From contig NZ_JASJOO010000006.1 in NCBI RefSeq assembly GCF_030070105.1, forward strand, positions 1 through 64,000: a stretch of 64,000 nt of DNA, read 5' to 3'. The translations under genes were made by a program, and so were the position numbers. Below the pieces are notes generated by a model. That model was not told the origin of the DNA and made no database searches. It saw nothing but the letters and a program-made list of their open reading frames with translations. Every line of letters begins with the position of its first letter. Positions within the stretch are counted from its first letter, which is position 1. This stretch comes from Bermanella sp. WJH001 (GTDB lineage Bacteria; Pseudomonadota; Gammaproteobacteria; Pseudomonadales; Oceanobacteraceae). This document shows, piece by piece, positions 54,071 to 62,304 of this stretch.

Positions 54071-54100
54071 ACACCAAGGGTGGTGTGTTCACTCTTGGTG
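54071..54100. promoter_or_regulatory. Candidate enhancer upstream of the nirB sigma-54 promoter
   Basis: ACACCA-AGGG-TGGTGT (54071-54086) is a perfect inverted repeat, and an outer CACCAAG/CTTGGTG pairing spans 54072-54100. It lies about 130-160 bases upstream of the predicted start, where NtrC sites usually sit. CACC/GGTG half-sites resemble NtrC sites, but the spacing is one base longer than the usual TGCACC-N5-GGTGCA. No U run follows, so it is not a good terminator. Confidence 0.45.
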
Positions 54101-54115
54101 CAAAAGTATTTTCAG

Positions 54116-54925
54116 TTAACTGGCTGCAATGAGCTTTTTGTTGCGGTCTATTTCTTCGTACAAGGCGGTGATGTCATTCATTTGTTTTAGGATGCTCTCA
54201 GTGGTCATGGATATAACCAACGGTGTGCTGCTACCTTTATCTAAAACCTTGAAGCCTTGTTTTGAAAAATTCCATTGTGTAGCCACTTTTTTCAGTTTGT
54301 GATTTACAAAATGTGTGTTGTCTGGGCTGTTGATCAGTTCGTTTAATGCTTGGTCAAATTCTGATATGGCTTGTTTTAGCCCGTGATCATAGCTTTTGAT
54401 ATCGCCTGATAAGCTGATTGCGCTGTACAGTTTAGCGATACGTTGACTTAACATGCGTTGGCGGCCGGATAGGTTGACCCAGCGGGCACTGTCTCGTTCT
54501 GCGGCTTTTTCAAGTTCACTGACTAATGTTTCACACGTCTGTAGTGTTTCATCGCTTAGCGCTAGTATATTTGCGGTACTGTCTTCATTGGCTTGTTTGC
54601 TTAACTCTGATTTATATATAGCCCACTGTGCTTGTATGGCGGACAAGCTGGCTTCTATTTGAACTGGTGAGCCAAGTTCCACTGAAAATTTATTAAGGTC
54701 CACTAAATTGGATTCAAACTTTTCAAAGCTGCTTGTAAATTGTTGTTCGGCTTTTGCAGGTTGAATATCCATGGCTTTTAATAAGTACGCTTTTGCCATG
54801 CGCTGGCTAAGCATGCGTAATCGACCAGATTCGTTAATGGCTTGAGATAGGCTACTGATTTCAGCGACACTTGGAATCGAAAAAGAGCTTAAGCCAAGGG
54901 TGAGCATTAAAATGAGAACTTTCAT
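54116..54925 (-). CDS. Standalone periplasmic PilJ/NarX-type P-box protein
   Basis: A 269-residue exported protein (signal peptide VLILMLTLGLSSFSIPSVA) made only of helical sensor domain. It carries two copies of a P-box-like motif: ESGRLRMLSQRMAKAYL (about residues 32-48) and LSGRQRMLSQRIAKLYS (about 152-168). In NarX/NarQ and PilJ-type receptors such motifs form the nitrate/nitrite-binding helix. There is no membrane anchor after the signal peptide and no kinase or methyl-accepting domain. Lying between the porin and nirB, it may bind nitrate or nitrite in the periplasm for an unlinked partner; this is inference. Confidence 0.78.
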   Translation of the reverse strand: MKVLILMLTLGLSSFSIPSVAEISSLSQAINESGRLRMLSQRMAKAYLLKAMDIQPAKAEQQFTSSFEKFESNLVDLNKFSVELGSPVQIEASLSAIQAQWAIYKSELSKQANEDSTANILALSDETLQTCETLVSELEKAAERDSARWVNLSGRQRMLSQRIAKLYSAISLSGDIKSYDHGLKQAISEFDQALNELINSPDNTHFVNHKLKKVATQWNFSKQGFKVLDKGSSTPLVISMTTESILKQMNDITALYEEIDRNKKLIAAS

Positions 54926-54977
54926 TCTAATATCCTTTTAGCAAGAGTAATAAAGAGGTATTTGTCGTTTTTAAAGG

Positions 54978-55011
54978 AAAGACGAAATGGCTCGAAAGCC
55001 ACTTCGTCTTT
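54978..55011 (-). terminator. Probable terminator after the porin gene
   Basis: AAAGACGAAATGGCT and AGCCACTTCGTCTTT form a 15-base stem with one mismatch around CGAA, immediately downstream of the porin stop on the minus strand. Confidence 0.7.
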
Positions 55012-55023
55012 TAACGCGATTGC

Positions 55024-56220
55024 TTAGAACTTAGCGCTTGCAGTTAACCAAATTTTAGTGGTGTCTGCTTTGCTTACATTATTTTCTGCATAGTCTGATG
55101 CAAAGTACTGAGCCACTTTAAAGTTGGCGCCATAAGTACCAAAGCTCTTATCAACCATTAAGCCAATTTCGTTACCTAGTGGGTCGCCACCTTCAGCGGT
55201 AGAGAAATTATGGAATTGACCAACGACTTTAATACCAGAGATCATGCTGACACCGCTTGCATAAAAGTCTTGAATACCATCATTACCTGCGCCACCTAAG
55301 AACACATCACTCCAACCAAAGAATTTATGGTTAGTACCTAGTGGTGTAGCAAAGGCTGCATCACCGCCGTCACTGCCAAACGCTTCATAACCTATGGTTG
55401 CTTTAACTGCACCTAGCTTGGTGCCAGCATTTACATGGTAGTAAAGTGAGTCGAAATCACCGCCTGCTGCAGTGGTTTTGTTTTGAGTGACTAGTTCAGC
55501 TTCAAAGCTGATGCCTTCGATGGCACCAGTCGAACGAATACCGAAGGTATCGTAGTCAACTAGCCCATTTGTAGTCGGTGAATCAGAAATGCCGTAATAG
55601 AATACGCTTGCCGATAAGTCTTTATCGATAGCGTATTTAACATTCAATAAACGGATATCTTCTTCAGTATTGTCGTTTGTAATGGTATTGCGGTTGTTCG
55701 CTACAGCGGCAAAAACAGTTGTATTTGCTAATGCTTTTGTTGAAACACTAATGGCATCAAAGGTGGCTTCATCTTGACGGAATGCTACACCACCCACATG
55801 ACGTTGATTATCAAGCACAATACGTTGATTACCTGCTTTAATGCTGGTATCGGCTGCATCAAACTGTAAGTAGGCCTGGTTTAGCTGAGTGGTTTCTTGG
55901 TCAAGAATTAAATCGTAGTCTGCTTTTGTATTACCGTTTTCTTTATCGTAAAAGTCATCGGTAAGTTGAAAAACGTTATCCCCTTCCACTAAGGCTGAGA
56001 AGCCATACATGTTACCGGTTTTAATTGTCGCACGTGATTTTAGAGTGTTAGCAAGGGCGGCATCCGCGCCACCTTTCACATCGGCACTTTCAACACGATA
56101 GCGGAAGTTCAAATCTACGCTGCCACCTTTTACAAACTCATCAAAGCTTTGTGCTTGAACACTTAAAGCAGAACTTAAAGCGATACTTGCAATGCTGGTA
56201 GCCAGTAATGTTTTTTTCAT
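55024..56220 (-). CDS. Outer-membrane porin (alginate_exp-like), nitrate cluster
   Basis: A 398-residue beta-barrel protein with a Sec signal (MKKTLLATSIASIALSSALS, cleavage after VQA) and a C-terminal aromatic residue (SAKF), as in outer-membrane barrels. GNQRIVLDNQRHVGGVAFRQ is typical of the alginate-export-like family. Its sigma-54-type promoter and position next to the nitrate transporter suggest it admits nitrate or nitrite, or another nitrogen source, under nitrogen limitation. Confidence 0.8.
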   Translation of the reverse strand: MKKTLLATSIASIALSSALSVQAQSFDEFVKGGSVDLNFRYRVESADVKGGADAALANTLKSRATIKTGNMYGFSALVEGDNVFQLTDDFYDKENGNTKADYDLILDQETTQLNQAYLQFDAADTSIKAGNQRIVLDNQRHVGGVAFRQDEATFDAISVSTKALANTTVFAAVANNRNTITNDNTEEDIRLLNVKYAIDKDLSASVFYYGISDSPTTNGLVDYDTFGIRSTGAIEGISFEAELVTQNKTTAAGGDFDSLYYHVNAGTKLGAVKATIGYEAFGSDGGDAAFATPLGTNHKFFGWSDVFLGGAGNDGIQDFYASGVSMISGIKVVGQFHNFSTAEGGDPLGNEIGLMVDKSFGTYGANFKVAQYFASDYAENNVSKADTTKIWLTASAKF

Positions 56221-56323
56221 GATGTTTTCCTTTTATAGGTTTTAAGGTTGAGATCAAAAAGTAAGTTAAGTTTTTTACTATCTTGTTACGTTTTTAATTT
56301 TTTAAGTTTCGATATCTACCTAG

Positions 56324-56339
56324 AGCAACGCATATGCCA
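56324..56339 (-). promoter_or_regulatory. Sigma-54 (-24/-12) promoter of the porin gene
   Basis: On the minus strand TGGCATATGCGTTGCT keeps the GG-N10-GC spacing and the TTGCT end of the consensus, with one change in the -24 block (CAT for CAC). The start would be near 56313, about 90 bases before the porin ATG. Confidence 0.68.
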
Positions 56340-56633
56340 ACGTTTAAAAAAAATGAAAACAAGTAACAAAACACGGCTTGTGCACAATGCTGATTCAAAA
56401 AAATCATGAAATTTCAAAAACGTCATCATCATGGTGCGATAAATAAGGTCTAAAAAAGGGCGGCGTGATATCTAGCCATGGTTTTTTGGTGCGCGCTCAG
56501 TGCACTTAATTAAGGCGCTTTAGGTTTAAATGGTGCTCATATGTGGGGTTTTTCGGGCTTTAATGTGCTGATTGTCAGACAATTTGTGCACTTTTTTAGT
56601 ATTTTTAGGGGGAAATGGCGTATTTGATGGTTT

Positions 56634-56649
56634 TGGCATGATGCCTGCT
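56634..56649 (+). promoter_or_regulatory. Sigma-54 (-24/-12) promoter of the nitrate transporter gene
   Basis: TGGCATGATGCCTGCT has GG and GC exactly ten bases apart, with CTGCT in place of TTGCT and CAT for CAC. Transcription would start near 56660, 37 bases before the ATG. Confidence 0.6.
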
Positions 56650-56696
56650 CTAGTGGGGTTAATGAAATTAAAACCTTATGAAATTAGGAGTAGTAC

Positions 56697-58172
56697 ATGT
56701 CTGAAGTTGGACTGAATTTATTGAAGGTGAAAGAGCCTAAAATAAAAATGTTGCACGTGAGTTGGTTTGCGTTCTTTTTAACATTTGTTGTGTGGTTCAA
56801 CCACGCACCGCTAATGGGGTTCATAAAAGAAGCATTTGATCTTACGACTCAAGAAGTAAAAGCGCTGTTAATTTTAAACGTCGCGTTAACCATTCCTGCG
56901 CGTATCATCATTGGTATGTTGGTTGATAAGTTTGGTCCTCGTCATGTCTATGCAGGTTTGTTATTAACCACAGGTGTGTTGTGTACCGCCTTTGCGTTAT
57001 CTCAAACTTATGAGCAATTAGCATTGTTCCGTTTTTTAATGGGCTTTGTTGGTGCTGGCTTTGTAATTGGTATTCGCCTAGTGGGTGAATGGTTCCCTGC
57101 TAAAGAAGTGGGTGTTGCTGAAGGTATTTACGGTGGTTGGGGGAATTTTGGTTCTGCGGCCGCAGCCATGTTAATGCCAACTCTTGCACTAATGTTCGGT
57201 GGTGAAGATGGTTGGAGATACGCTCTGATTTCAACTGCCGTTGTTGCGTTTGTGTATGGCCTTATCTTTTTCAAAGTAGCACGTAATACACCTAAAGGTT
57301 CTACCTACTTCAAACCTAAAAAATCCGGTGGCTTACAAGTAAGCAGCAAAAAAGATCTTTATTTTTACCTAGCCATGAATATTCCTATGTATATTGCTCT
57401 GGCTGTGTTGACTTGGAAGTTATCGCCAACAAATCTTGGTCTATTAAATGAGCTGGCAACAAACGGCATCTATGTTGGTTTAGTGTTGTTGTTTTTTGTT
57501 CAAACCAAACAAATCTTTAATGCCAATAAAGAGCACCTATCTCAACCGGTACCTGAATTACAACAGTATAAGTTTAAACAAGTGGCGATTTTGCAATTAG
57601 CGTACTTTGTAACGTTTGGTTCAGAGTTGGCGGTTGTATCTATGTTGCCTCTGTATTTCTTAGAAACATTTGAAGGTTTGTCTGCGGTAACAGCAGGTTT
57701 ATTAGCATCTGGTTTTGCTTTTATGAATTTAGCGGCTCGTCCTGGTGGTGGCTGGTTAAGTGATAAATTTGGTCGTCGTAAAACGTTATCTATTTTGATT
57801 TGTGGTTTAACCATTGGTTACTTAGTACTAAGCCAGATTGAAGGTACGTGGTGGATTCCTCTAGCGGTTATTGCCACTATGTGTTGTTCTTTCTTTGTTC
57901 AAGCTGGTGAAGGTGCGGTATTTGCTATGGTGCCATTAGTTAAACGCAGCATGACAGGTCAAATTGCGGGTATGACAGGTGCGTACGGTAACGTGGGTGC
58001 GGTTATCTTTTTAACAGTATTATCGTTTGTTGATTACAGCACGTTCTTCATTGTAATCGCAGCGTGTGCGGCAGTGATCTTTGTGGCGGTTCAATTCATT
58101 GAAGAACCAAAAGGTCATGTTGCTGAAGTGAACGAAGATGGTAGTGTTGAGCTGATTCAAGTCGGTTCATAA
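56697..58172 (+). CDS. MFS nitrate/nitrite transporter (NarK/NasA type)
   Basis: A 491-residue, 12-helix carrier. [17 protein letters not shown] opens helix 1, and the nitrate signature glycines are seen in [19 protein letters not shown]. It imports nitrate for the reductases of the cluster. The C-terminal half is NNP-family as well ([20 protein letters not shown]). AGGAG precedes the ATG, and a sigma-54-type promoter lies upstream. The PP2C-kinase fusion gene follows after 112 bases. Confidence 0.9.
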   Translation: MSEVGLNLLKVKEPKIKMLHVSWFAFFLTFVVWFNHAPLMGFIKEAFDLTTQEVKALLILNVALTIPARIIIGMLVDKFGPRHVYAGLLLTTGVLCTAFALSQTYEQLALFRFLMGFVGAGFVIGIRLVGEWFPAKEVGVAEGIYGGWGNFGSAAAAMLMPTLALMFGGEDGWRYALISTAVVAFVYGLIFFKVARNTPKGSTYFKPKKSGGLQVSSKKDLYFYLAMNIPMYIALAVLTWKLSPTNLGLLNELATNGIYVGLVLLFFVQTKQIFNANKEHLSQPVPELQQYKFKQVAILQLAYFVTFGSELAVVSMLPLYFLETFEGLSAVTAGLLASGFAFMNLAARPGGGWLSDKFGRRKTLSILICGLTIGYLVLSQIEGTWWIPLAVIATMCCSFFVQAGEGAVFAMVPLVKRSMTGQIAGMTGAYGNVGAVIFLTVLSFVDYSTFFIVIAACAAVIFVAVQFIEEPKGHVAEVNEDGSVELIQVGS

Positions 58173-58284
58173 TCTAACATGACAATTTGAAGGGCTTAAG
58201 TACTTAACCGTTGCAAAGATAAGTACTTAGGCTCTTTATTTATTTAAGGCCCTAACTTTTAGGGCCACATGGTTTGAGGCGTTT

Positions 58285-59991
58285 GTGCATTTACAATCTC
58301 AATTATCTTTAACGGTTGGTCAACAAAGCAGTGCAGGTTTAAAAGCCAGCAACGAAGATTGCATTGGTATGCGTATACCTGATCAACCTGCGTTAACTAT
58401 TAAAGGAGCCGTTGCGGTTATTGCGGACGGTGTGAGTGCGGCTGAAGCCGGTAAAGAAGCCAGTGAAATGTGTGTGCGTAATTTTATCAGTGATTATTAC
58501 GCCACCCCAGATGCTTGGTCGGTGAAAACCGCAGGGCAAAAGATTGTACTGGCTTTAAACCGTTGGTTAGTGGGTCAAAGCCAAATCAAAGGCCATGTGA
58601 GCACGCTCAGTGCTTTGATTTTAAAATCTCAAACGGCTTATATTTTTCATATTGGTGATACTCGAATTTACCGTTTAAGAAAGGGTAACTTTGAGTGCTT
58701 AACCACAGATCATTCTATTAGCATCAATAAAGATACCGTATATTTGTCGCGTGCCATGGGAATGGATAATCACCTAGAAATGGATTTTCAGCAGTTTGAA
58801 ATCGAGCAAGGTGATGTGTTTTTTCTAAGTACTGATGGTGTGCATGATTTTATTTGCCCTAAAGATATTCAGGCAGAAATAGAAAATAGCTCCGATCTTA
58901 ATGCCTCATGTCTGCGTCTAAATGAAAAAGCATTAGCAGCAGGCAGTAATGATAATGTGAGTTGTCAGTTGGTTCGAGTGGATGCGTTACCCGATGCGAA
59001 CAATCAAGAGATCTATCAGAAGCTAAGTGATTTGCCATTCCCTCCGCCTTTGTCTGTTGGGCAGAGCCTTGATGGGTTGACGGTTGTGAAGATCCTGCAC
59101 GAAAGCCCAAGAAGTCAGGTGTATTTAGTTAAAAATTCGAGCGGTGAGCGTTTCATATTAAAAACCCCTTCGGTGAACTTTGAAGATGACCCTGCTTATA
59201 TTGAGCGTTTTGTTTTAGAGCAATGGATCGGTAAGCGCATTGATAGCCCATATGTGGTGAAAATCATAGAGCCTGAAAATAAAACCGCGTTATATACACT
59301 CATGGAATACGTGGATGGTTTAACACTAGAGCAGTGGATGAAGGAAAATCCAAAGCCTGATATTAAAGAAGTCTTACGACTGGTGGAATTAATCAGTCGT
59401 GGCATTCGAGCACTGCATCGTAAAGATATTCTGCACCAAGACATTAAGCCCGATAATATTTTATTAACGGCTGATGGTATTCCTAAAATTATTGACTTTG
59501 GTTCTTGTTATGCTGCAGGCGTCGAAGAAATTGATACGCCATTTGATCGAGAGCAAGCTCTGGGTACTGCGGTTTATAGTGCGCCTGAGACACGCTTTAG
59601 AATGCGTAAAACTAAAAAATCAGACTTATTTAGTTTAGCCTTAGTGGTTTATGAGATCTTAACCGGTCGATTACCTTTTGGTGAGCAATTAGAAAAACTT
59701 AAAGATCAGCGTAAGCTATCGAGTCTTAAATACCAAACAGCTATGCAGTTTAATCCAATGGTACCAGCTTGGATGGATCAAGCACTTAAGCGAGCATTAT
59801 CGCCTTTACCTGAGCATCGCCAAGATGCCATGTCAGAATTTATATTTGATTTACAACGACCCAACACCGCTTATAAACAATCGACATTTGTGCCATTGTC
59901 TCAGCGTAACCCTCTCAAGTTTTGGCAGGGCTTGGCTTTAATCGAGGCGGTCATACTTGTTGGTTTTATTTATTTTCTTTTAAACTCATAA
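58285..59991 (+). CDS. PP2C phosphatase-Ser/Thr kinase fusion, membrane-anchored
   Basis: The 568-residue protein joins an N-terminal PP2C phosphatase (about 1-235; metal Asp48 in IADGVS, Asp125 in HIGDTR, Asp184 in STDGVHD, Asp223 in SNDN) to a Hanks-type kinase (about 262-530; Lys293 in FILKTP, catalytic Asp386 in HQDIKPDN, DFG 404-406) and one C-terminal membrane helix (about 547-566). The glycine loop of the kinase is degenerate (LHESPRSQVYLV). The same fusion sits beside nasA/nirBD in Pseudomonas, so a role in nitrate assimilation is likely, although the target is not known to me. The start is GTG, with GAGG five bases upstream. Confidence 0.9.
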   Translation: MHLQSQLSLTVGQQSSAGLKASNEDCIGMRIPDQPALTIKGAVAVIADGVSAAEAGKEASEMCVRNFISDYYATPDAWSVKTAGQKIVLALNRWLVGQSQIKGHVSTLSALILKSQTAYIFHIGDTRIYRLRKGNFECLTTDHSISINKDTVYLSRAMGMDNHLEMDFQQFEIEQGDVFFLSTDGVHDFICPKDIQAEIENSSDLNASCLRLNEKALAAGSNDNVSCQLVRVDALPDANNQEIYQKLSDLPFPPPLSVGQSLDGLTVVKILHESPRSQVYLVKNSSGERFILKTPSVNFEDDPAYIERFVLEQWIGKRIDSPYVVKIIEPENKTALYTLMEYVDGLTLEQWMKENPKPDIKEVLRLVELISRGIRALHRKDILHQDIKPDNILLTADGIPKIIDFGSCYAAGVEEIDTPFDREQALGTAVYSAPETRFRMRKTKKSDLFSLALVVYEILTGRLPFGEQLEKLKDQRKLSSLKYQTAMQFNPMVPAWMDQALKRALSPLPEHRQDAMSEFIFDLQRPNTAYKQSTFVPLSQRNPLKFWQGLALIEAVILVGFIYFLLNS

Positions 59992-60081
59992 ATAGAGTCG
60001 AGTATCTTAATAAAAATAGACGGCTTGGTTCACTGCTTTTCCACGAGTAAAATTTGATGGATGCTCAACCCTAAAAACGTC

Positions 60082-60114
60082 ATCCCCGACGCGCGAAGCC
60101 CTTTGATCGGGGAT
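60082..60114. repeat. REP-like hairpin
   Basis: ATCCCCGA (60082-60089) pairs with TCGGGGAT (60107-60114) inside the segment GTCATCCCCGACGC ... GATCGGGGATCC. It resembles extragenic palindromes dispersed in many gammaproteobacterial genomes; only one copy is seen here. Confidence 0.5.
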
Positions 60115-60302
60115 CCATTTCTACTTTTGCGAAGGATTTGAGTGTTTCATTGCACTGTTATGGCATTGGCACACGCGTTGGCGTTGCCTCTCGTCAAGTG
60201 GTGGGGGACGTTGAATGTCTGATGAATTTAAAATTATGGGACAGTAGTGATCTTGAATTGGTTTTTAATTAAAAAACATAAAATTAATTTTAAAATGGCA
60301 TA

Positions 60303-60332
60303 AAAAAACCAGACTCAAGAGTCTGGTTTTTT
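60303..60332. terminator. Intrinsic terminator
   Basis: ACCAGACTC-AA-GAGTCTGGT is flanked by A and T runs, 22 bases beyond the stop of the minus-strand phosphate-binding-like gene. It could also stop transcripts coming from the kinase gene. Confidence 0.88.
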
Positions 60333-60353
60333 ATTGATACGGCTTTTAGATGG

Positions 60354-60776
60354 TTAAGGTTTATAAATAACCTTAACCGTACCATCAACCGAACCCTCAT
60401 CAATGTAGCCGATGATATTTGGGTTGCTAGCCACCATGTTTTTCACTTCTGAGTCACCACCAACCACTTGTGGTGCTTGACCTTTACCGGTGAAAATTAG
60501 GCGCGACCAATAAGACTTTAACTGTGCTTCTGATTTTTTAACCACTGCAGAGTAAAAATCATTTCGGGCCGGGTTACCTTCACCCTGATCAACTGGGATG
60601 ACAGATACACCACCTAGGTCTTTCTTTTTACCTAAGAAGGCTTTGACCACATCATCTTCACTGGATGCACCAATTGGACTGCCTTTACCAACTACCACAA
60701 CTGAGCCAGCTTGAGCCACTGCGAAACAGCTTGCGAGGGTAAGAGCGGTTAGAAGTTTAAATGTTAAATTTTTCAT
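60354..60776 (-). CDS. Small PstS-like phosphate-binding protein
   Basis: A 140-residue exported protein (signal peptide ending VAQA) with a single PBP-like lobe: VVVGKGSPIGASSEDDVVKAFLGKK, EGNPARNDFYSAV, LKSYWSRLIFTGKG. It resembles the short proteins annotated as phosphate ABC transporter substrate-binding proteins, about half a normal PstS. GGGAGGAG lies eight bases before the ATG chosen (an ATG two codons earlier is too close). It follows the porin gene by 14 bases and may act with it in anion uptake or sensing. Confidence 0.75.
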   Translation of the reverse strand: MKNLTFKLLTALTLASCFAVAQAGSVVVVGKGSPIGASSEDDVVKAFLGKKKDLGGVSVIPVDQGEGNPARNDFYSAVVKKSEAQLKSYWSRLIFTGKGQAPQVVGGDSEVKNMVASNPNIIGYIDEGSVDGTVKVIYKP

Positions 60777-60790
60777 AATCATCTCCTCCC

Positions 60791-61996
60791 TTAAAATACT
60801 GTATCAATGGTGATTGAAAGAATGTTGGCTGTGTCTTCGGCAGGAACTGCAGCGAATTCCCCCTTTGTATCACCCACATCAACCATGTCATATTGTACTT
60901 TAACAGCTACACCTGGTTTCCAATCATAACGAACACCTAGAGCTGTGCGGTCTTGCTCTTTGTTAAACGCAGCTTGGGCTGCTGCTACGCCACCATCCAC
61001 CGCAGGGTTGCCTGTTGCAGTTGCATTACGAGTATCATCGTCAGTTGTTTCATTGTGAGCGAGTGTCAAGTAGGGCATCCATTGCCCAATACGGTAACCA
61101 CCCATTAAGTAATAGCCATCTTGGTCTGGAAAAATAGTATCAACAGTTAAGCTATTGAACTCACTAATTAGCACTAAATCACCATCGTCATACATGGCAG
61201 CTAAGCCATAGAACACACCTAACTGCGAGCCGGTAAGTTGCTCATCAGATTTATCTGTAGCAGCTAGTGCAGCATTAATACCAGCTACTTGTGTTGCTAG
61301 AGTGGTTCCAGATTTTAAGGAAGCATCAGCTTGTGAATAACCAGCACGCAACGTGAGGGTTCCATTGTTCATGCTGAGGTTGAATGCTAATAAATCCTTT
61401 GAAATGGCCGTTTCAGTTTCAGAGCGGCCATATTGAAATTGGGTATAAGCGCTCCAGTCACCAATTTCAAAATCGTAAGTTAAATCAACTGCTTCAAAGT
61501 TGGCAGAGTCTTCAAGCACTCCATAAACCTCAACTGGCGGTTGGGTCCATGGCATGGCGTAACCCACATCAAAAAATTCAGAAAGTAAGTAATTAGGTTT
61601 ACGTAAGCGACCCACTTTAGCTGATAAACCATTACCAAAGCTGTGCTTTAAATATAACCAGTCAGCCTTGGTATCAAAATCGTTTTCACCTTTTGATACT
61701 AATTGAGTAATCACCGAGGTGCTGTCATCAATGTTAAAGGTCATTTGAATACCCGCTTTGGTATAGCGGCGGAAGTTCGCTTCGTCGGTAATACCACGGT
61801 GGTAGCTTGCTTCATTGTCTGATTGCACTAAACCAAAACTGGCAAAACCGTTAATACGCAGTTTGTTATCTTGTTCAGCAATGCGTTTATTCATTTGCTG
61901 CACTTGTTTATTGAGCTGCTCAACAGTGATCGCCTGAGTTGGCATGGCTGCCATTAATAAGGGGATCGCTGCGCAGGCAATTTGTTTCATCGCCAT
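60791..61996 (-). CDS. Outer-membrane porin with N-terminal coiled coil
   Basis: A 401-residue barrel protein with a signal peptide (cleavage near PTQA), a short heptad-like segment just after it (VEQLNKQVQQMNKRIAEQDNKL) and a beta-rich body ending in ITIDTVF with the terminal aromatic typical of outer-membrane barrels. The coiled coil resembles that of phosphate- or anion-selective trimeric porins, although the family is not certain. It is co-transcribed with the small PstS-like gene. Confidence 0.75.
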   Translation of the reverse strand: MAMKQIACAAIPLLMAAMPTQAITVEQLNKQVQQMNKRIAEQDNKLRINGFASFGLVQSDNEASYHRGITDEANFRRYTKAGIQMTFNIDDSTSVITQLVSKGENDFDTKADWLYLKHSFGNGLSAKVGRLRKPNYLLSEFFDVGYAMPWTQPPVEVYGVLEDSANFEAVDLTYDFEIGDWSAYTQFQYGRSETETAISKDLLAFNLSMNNGTLTLRAGYSQADASLKSGTTLATQVAGINAALAATDKSDEQLTGSQLGVFYGLAAMYDDGDLVLISEFNSLTVDTIFPDQDGYYLMGGYRIGQWMPYLTLAHNETTDDDTRNATATGNPAVDGGVAAAQAAFNKEQDRTALGVRYDWKPGVAVKVQYDMVDVGDTKGEFAAVPAEDTANILSITIDTVF

Positions 61997-62304
61997 AATT
62001 CATCCTGTTTTTTGTTTGATTAATGAACAGCCCTGAAAAGGCTGGGGCCATACATTGGGTATAGCACATATGTGTAAAAGCGCTAAAAAAGAGAAAAAAA
62101 GTCTCAAAAAAGAGTAAGAATGGAAAAAATTGTCTAATAAACTGGTAGGTTTGTGCCAACTGTTTAGACGTGGCGGGTTCTGGTGACTTTTGCGGCTTAT
62201 ATTAGTGCGCACTGTATTTTGATGGTGTTGTTAAATGGCGCCTACCAATTTCAAGGTCTTTGGTTTTAAATAGGCTCACAAAATTAAGGTCATACAAATT
62301 AACC
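61997..62304. other. Divergent intergenic region between porin and mpl
   Basis: No gene is seen. It must carry both promoters. An AT-rich, purine-rich run (62080-62130) is the only notable composition; no clear operator was found. A TTG at 62260 in the mpl frame is not needed as a start. Confidence 0.5.

Larger units (their letters stand above)
56221..56696. other. Divergent control region between porin and nitrate transporter
   Basis: No gene is seen in these 476 bases. The region carries a sigma-54-type promoter for each flanking gene (56324-56339 on minus, 56634-56649 on plus). Several GGTGC and GTGCAC half-sites lie between them (for example near 56388, 56425, 56490 and 56533), which could be NtrC contacts, but none forms a clean inverted repeat. 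Confidence 0.6.
59992..60353. other. Gene-free stretch with repeat-like hairpins
   Basis: No gene is seen. It contains an ATCCCCGA/TCGGGGAT hairpin (60082-60114) of the REP-like kind common in gammaproteobacteria, an AT-rich segment, and a terminator at 60303-60332 serving the minus-strand gene. Confidence 0.6.

Noticed and set aside
60186-60203. Sigma-54-like TGGCACACGCGTTGGC
   Set aside because: The -12 block lacks TTGC, GG and GC are not ten bases apart, and no gene starts downstream on that strand.
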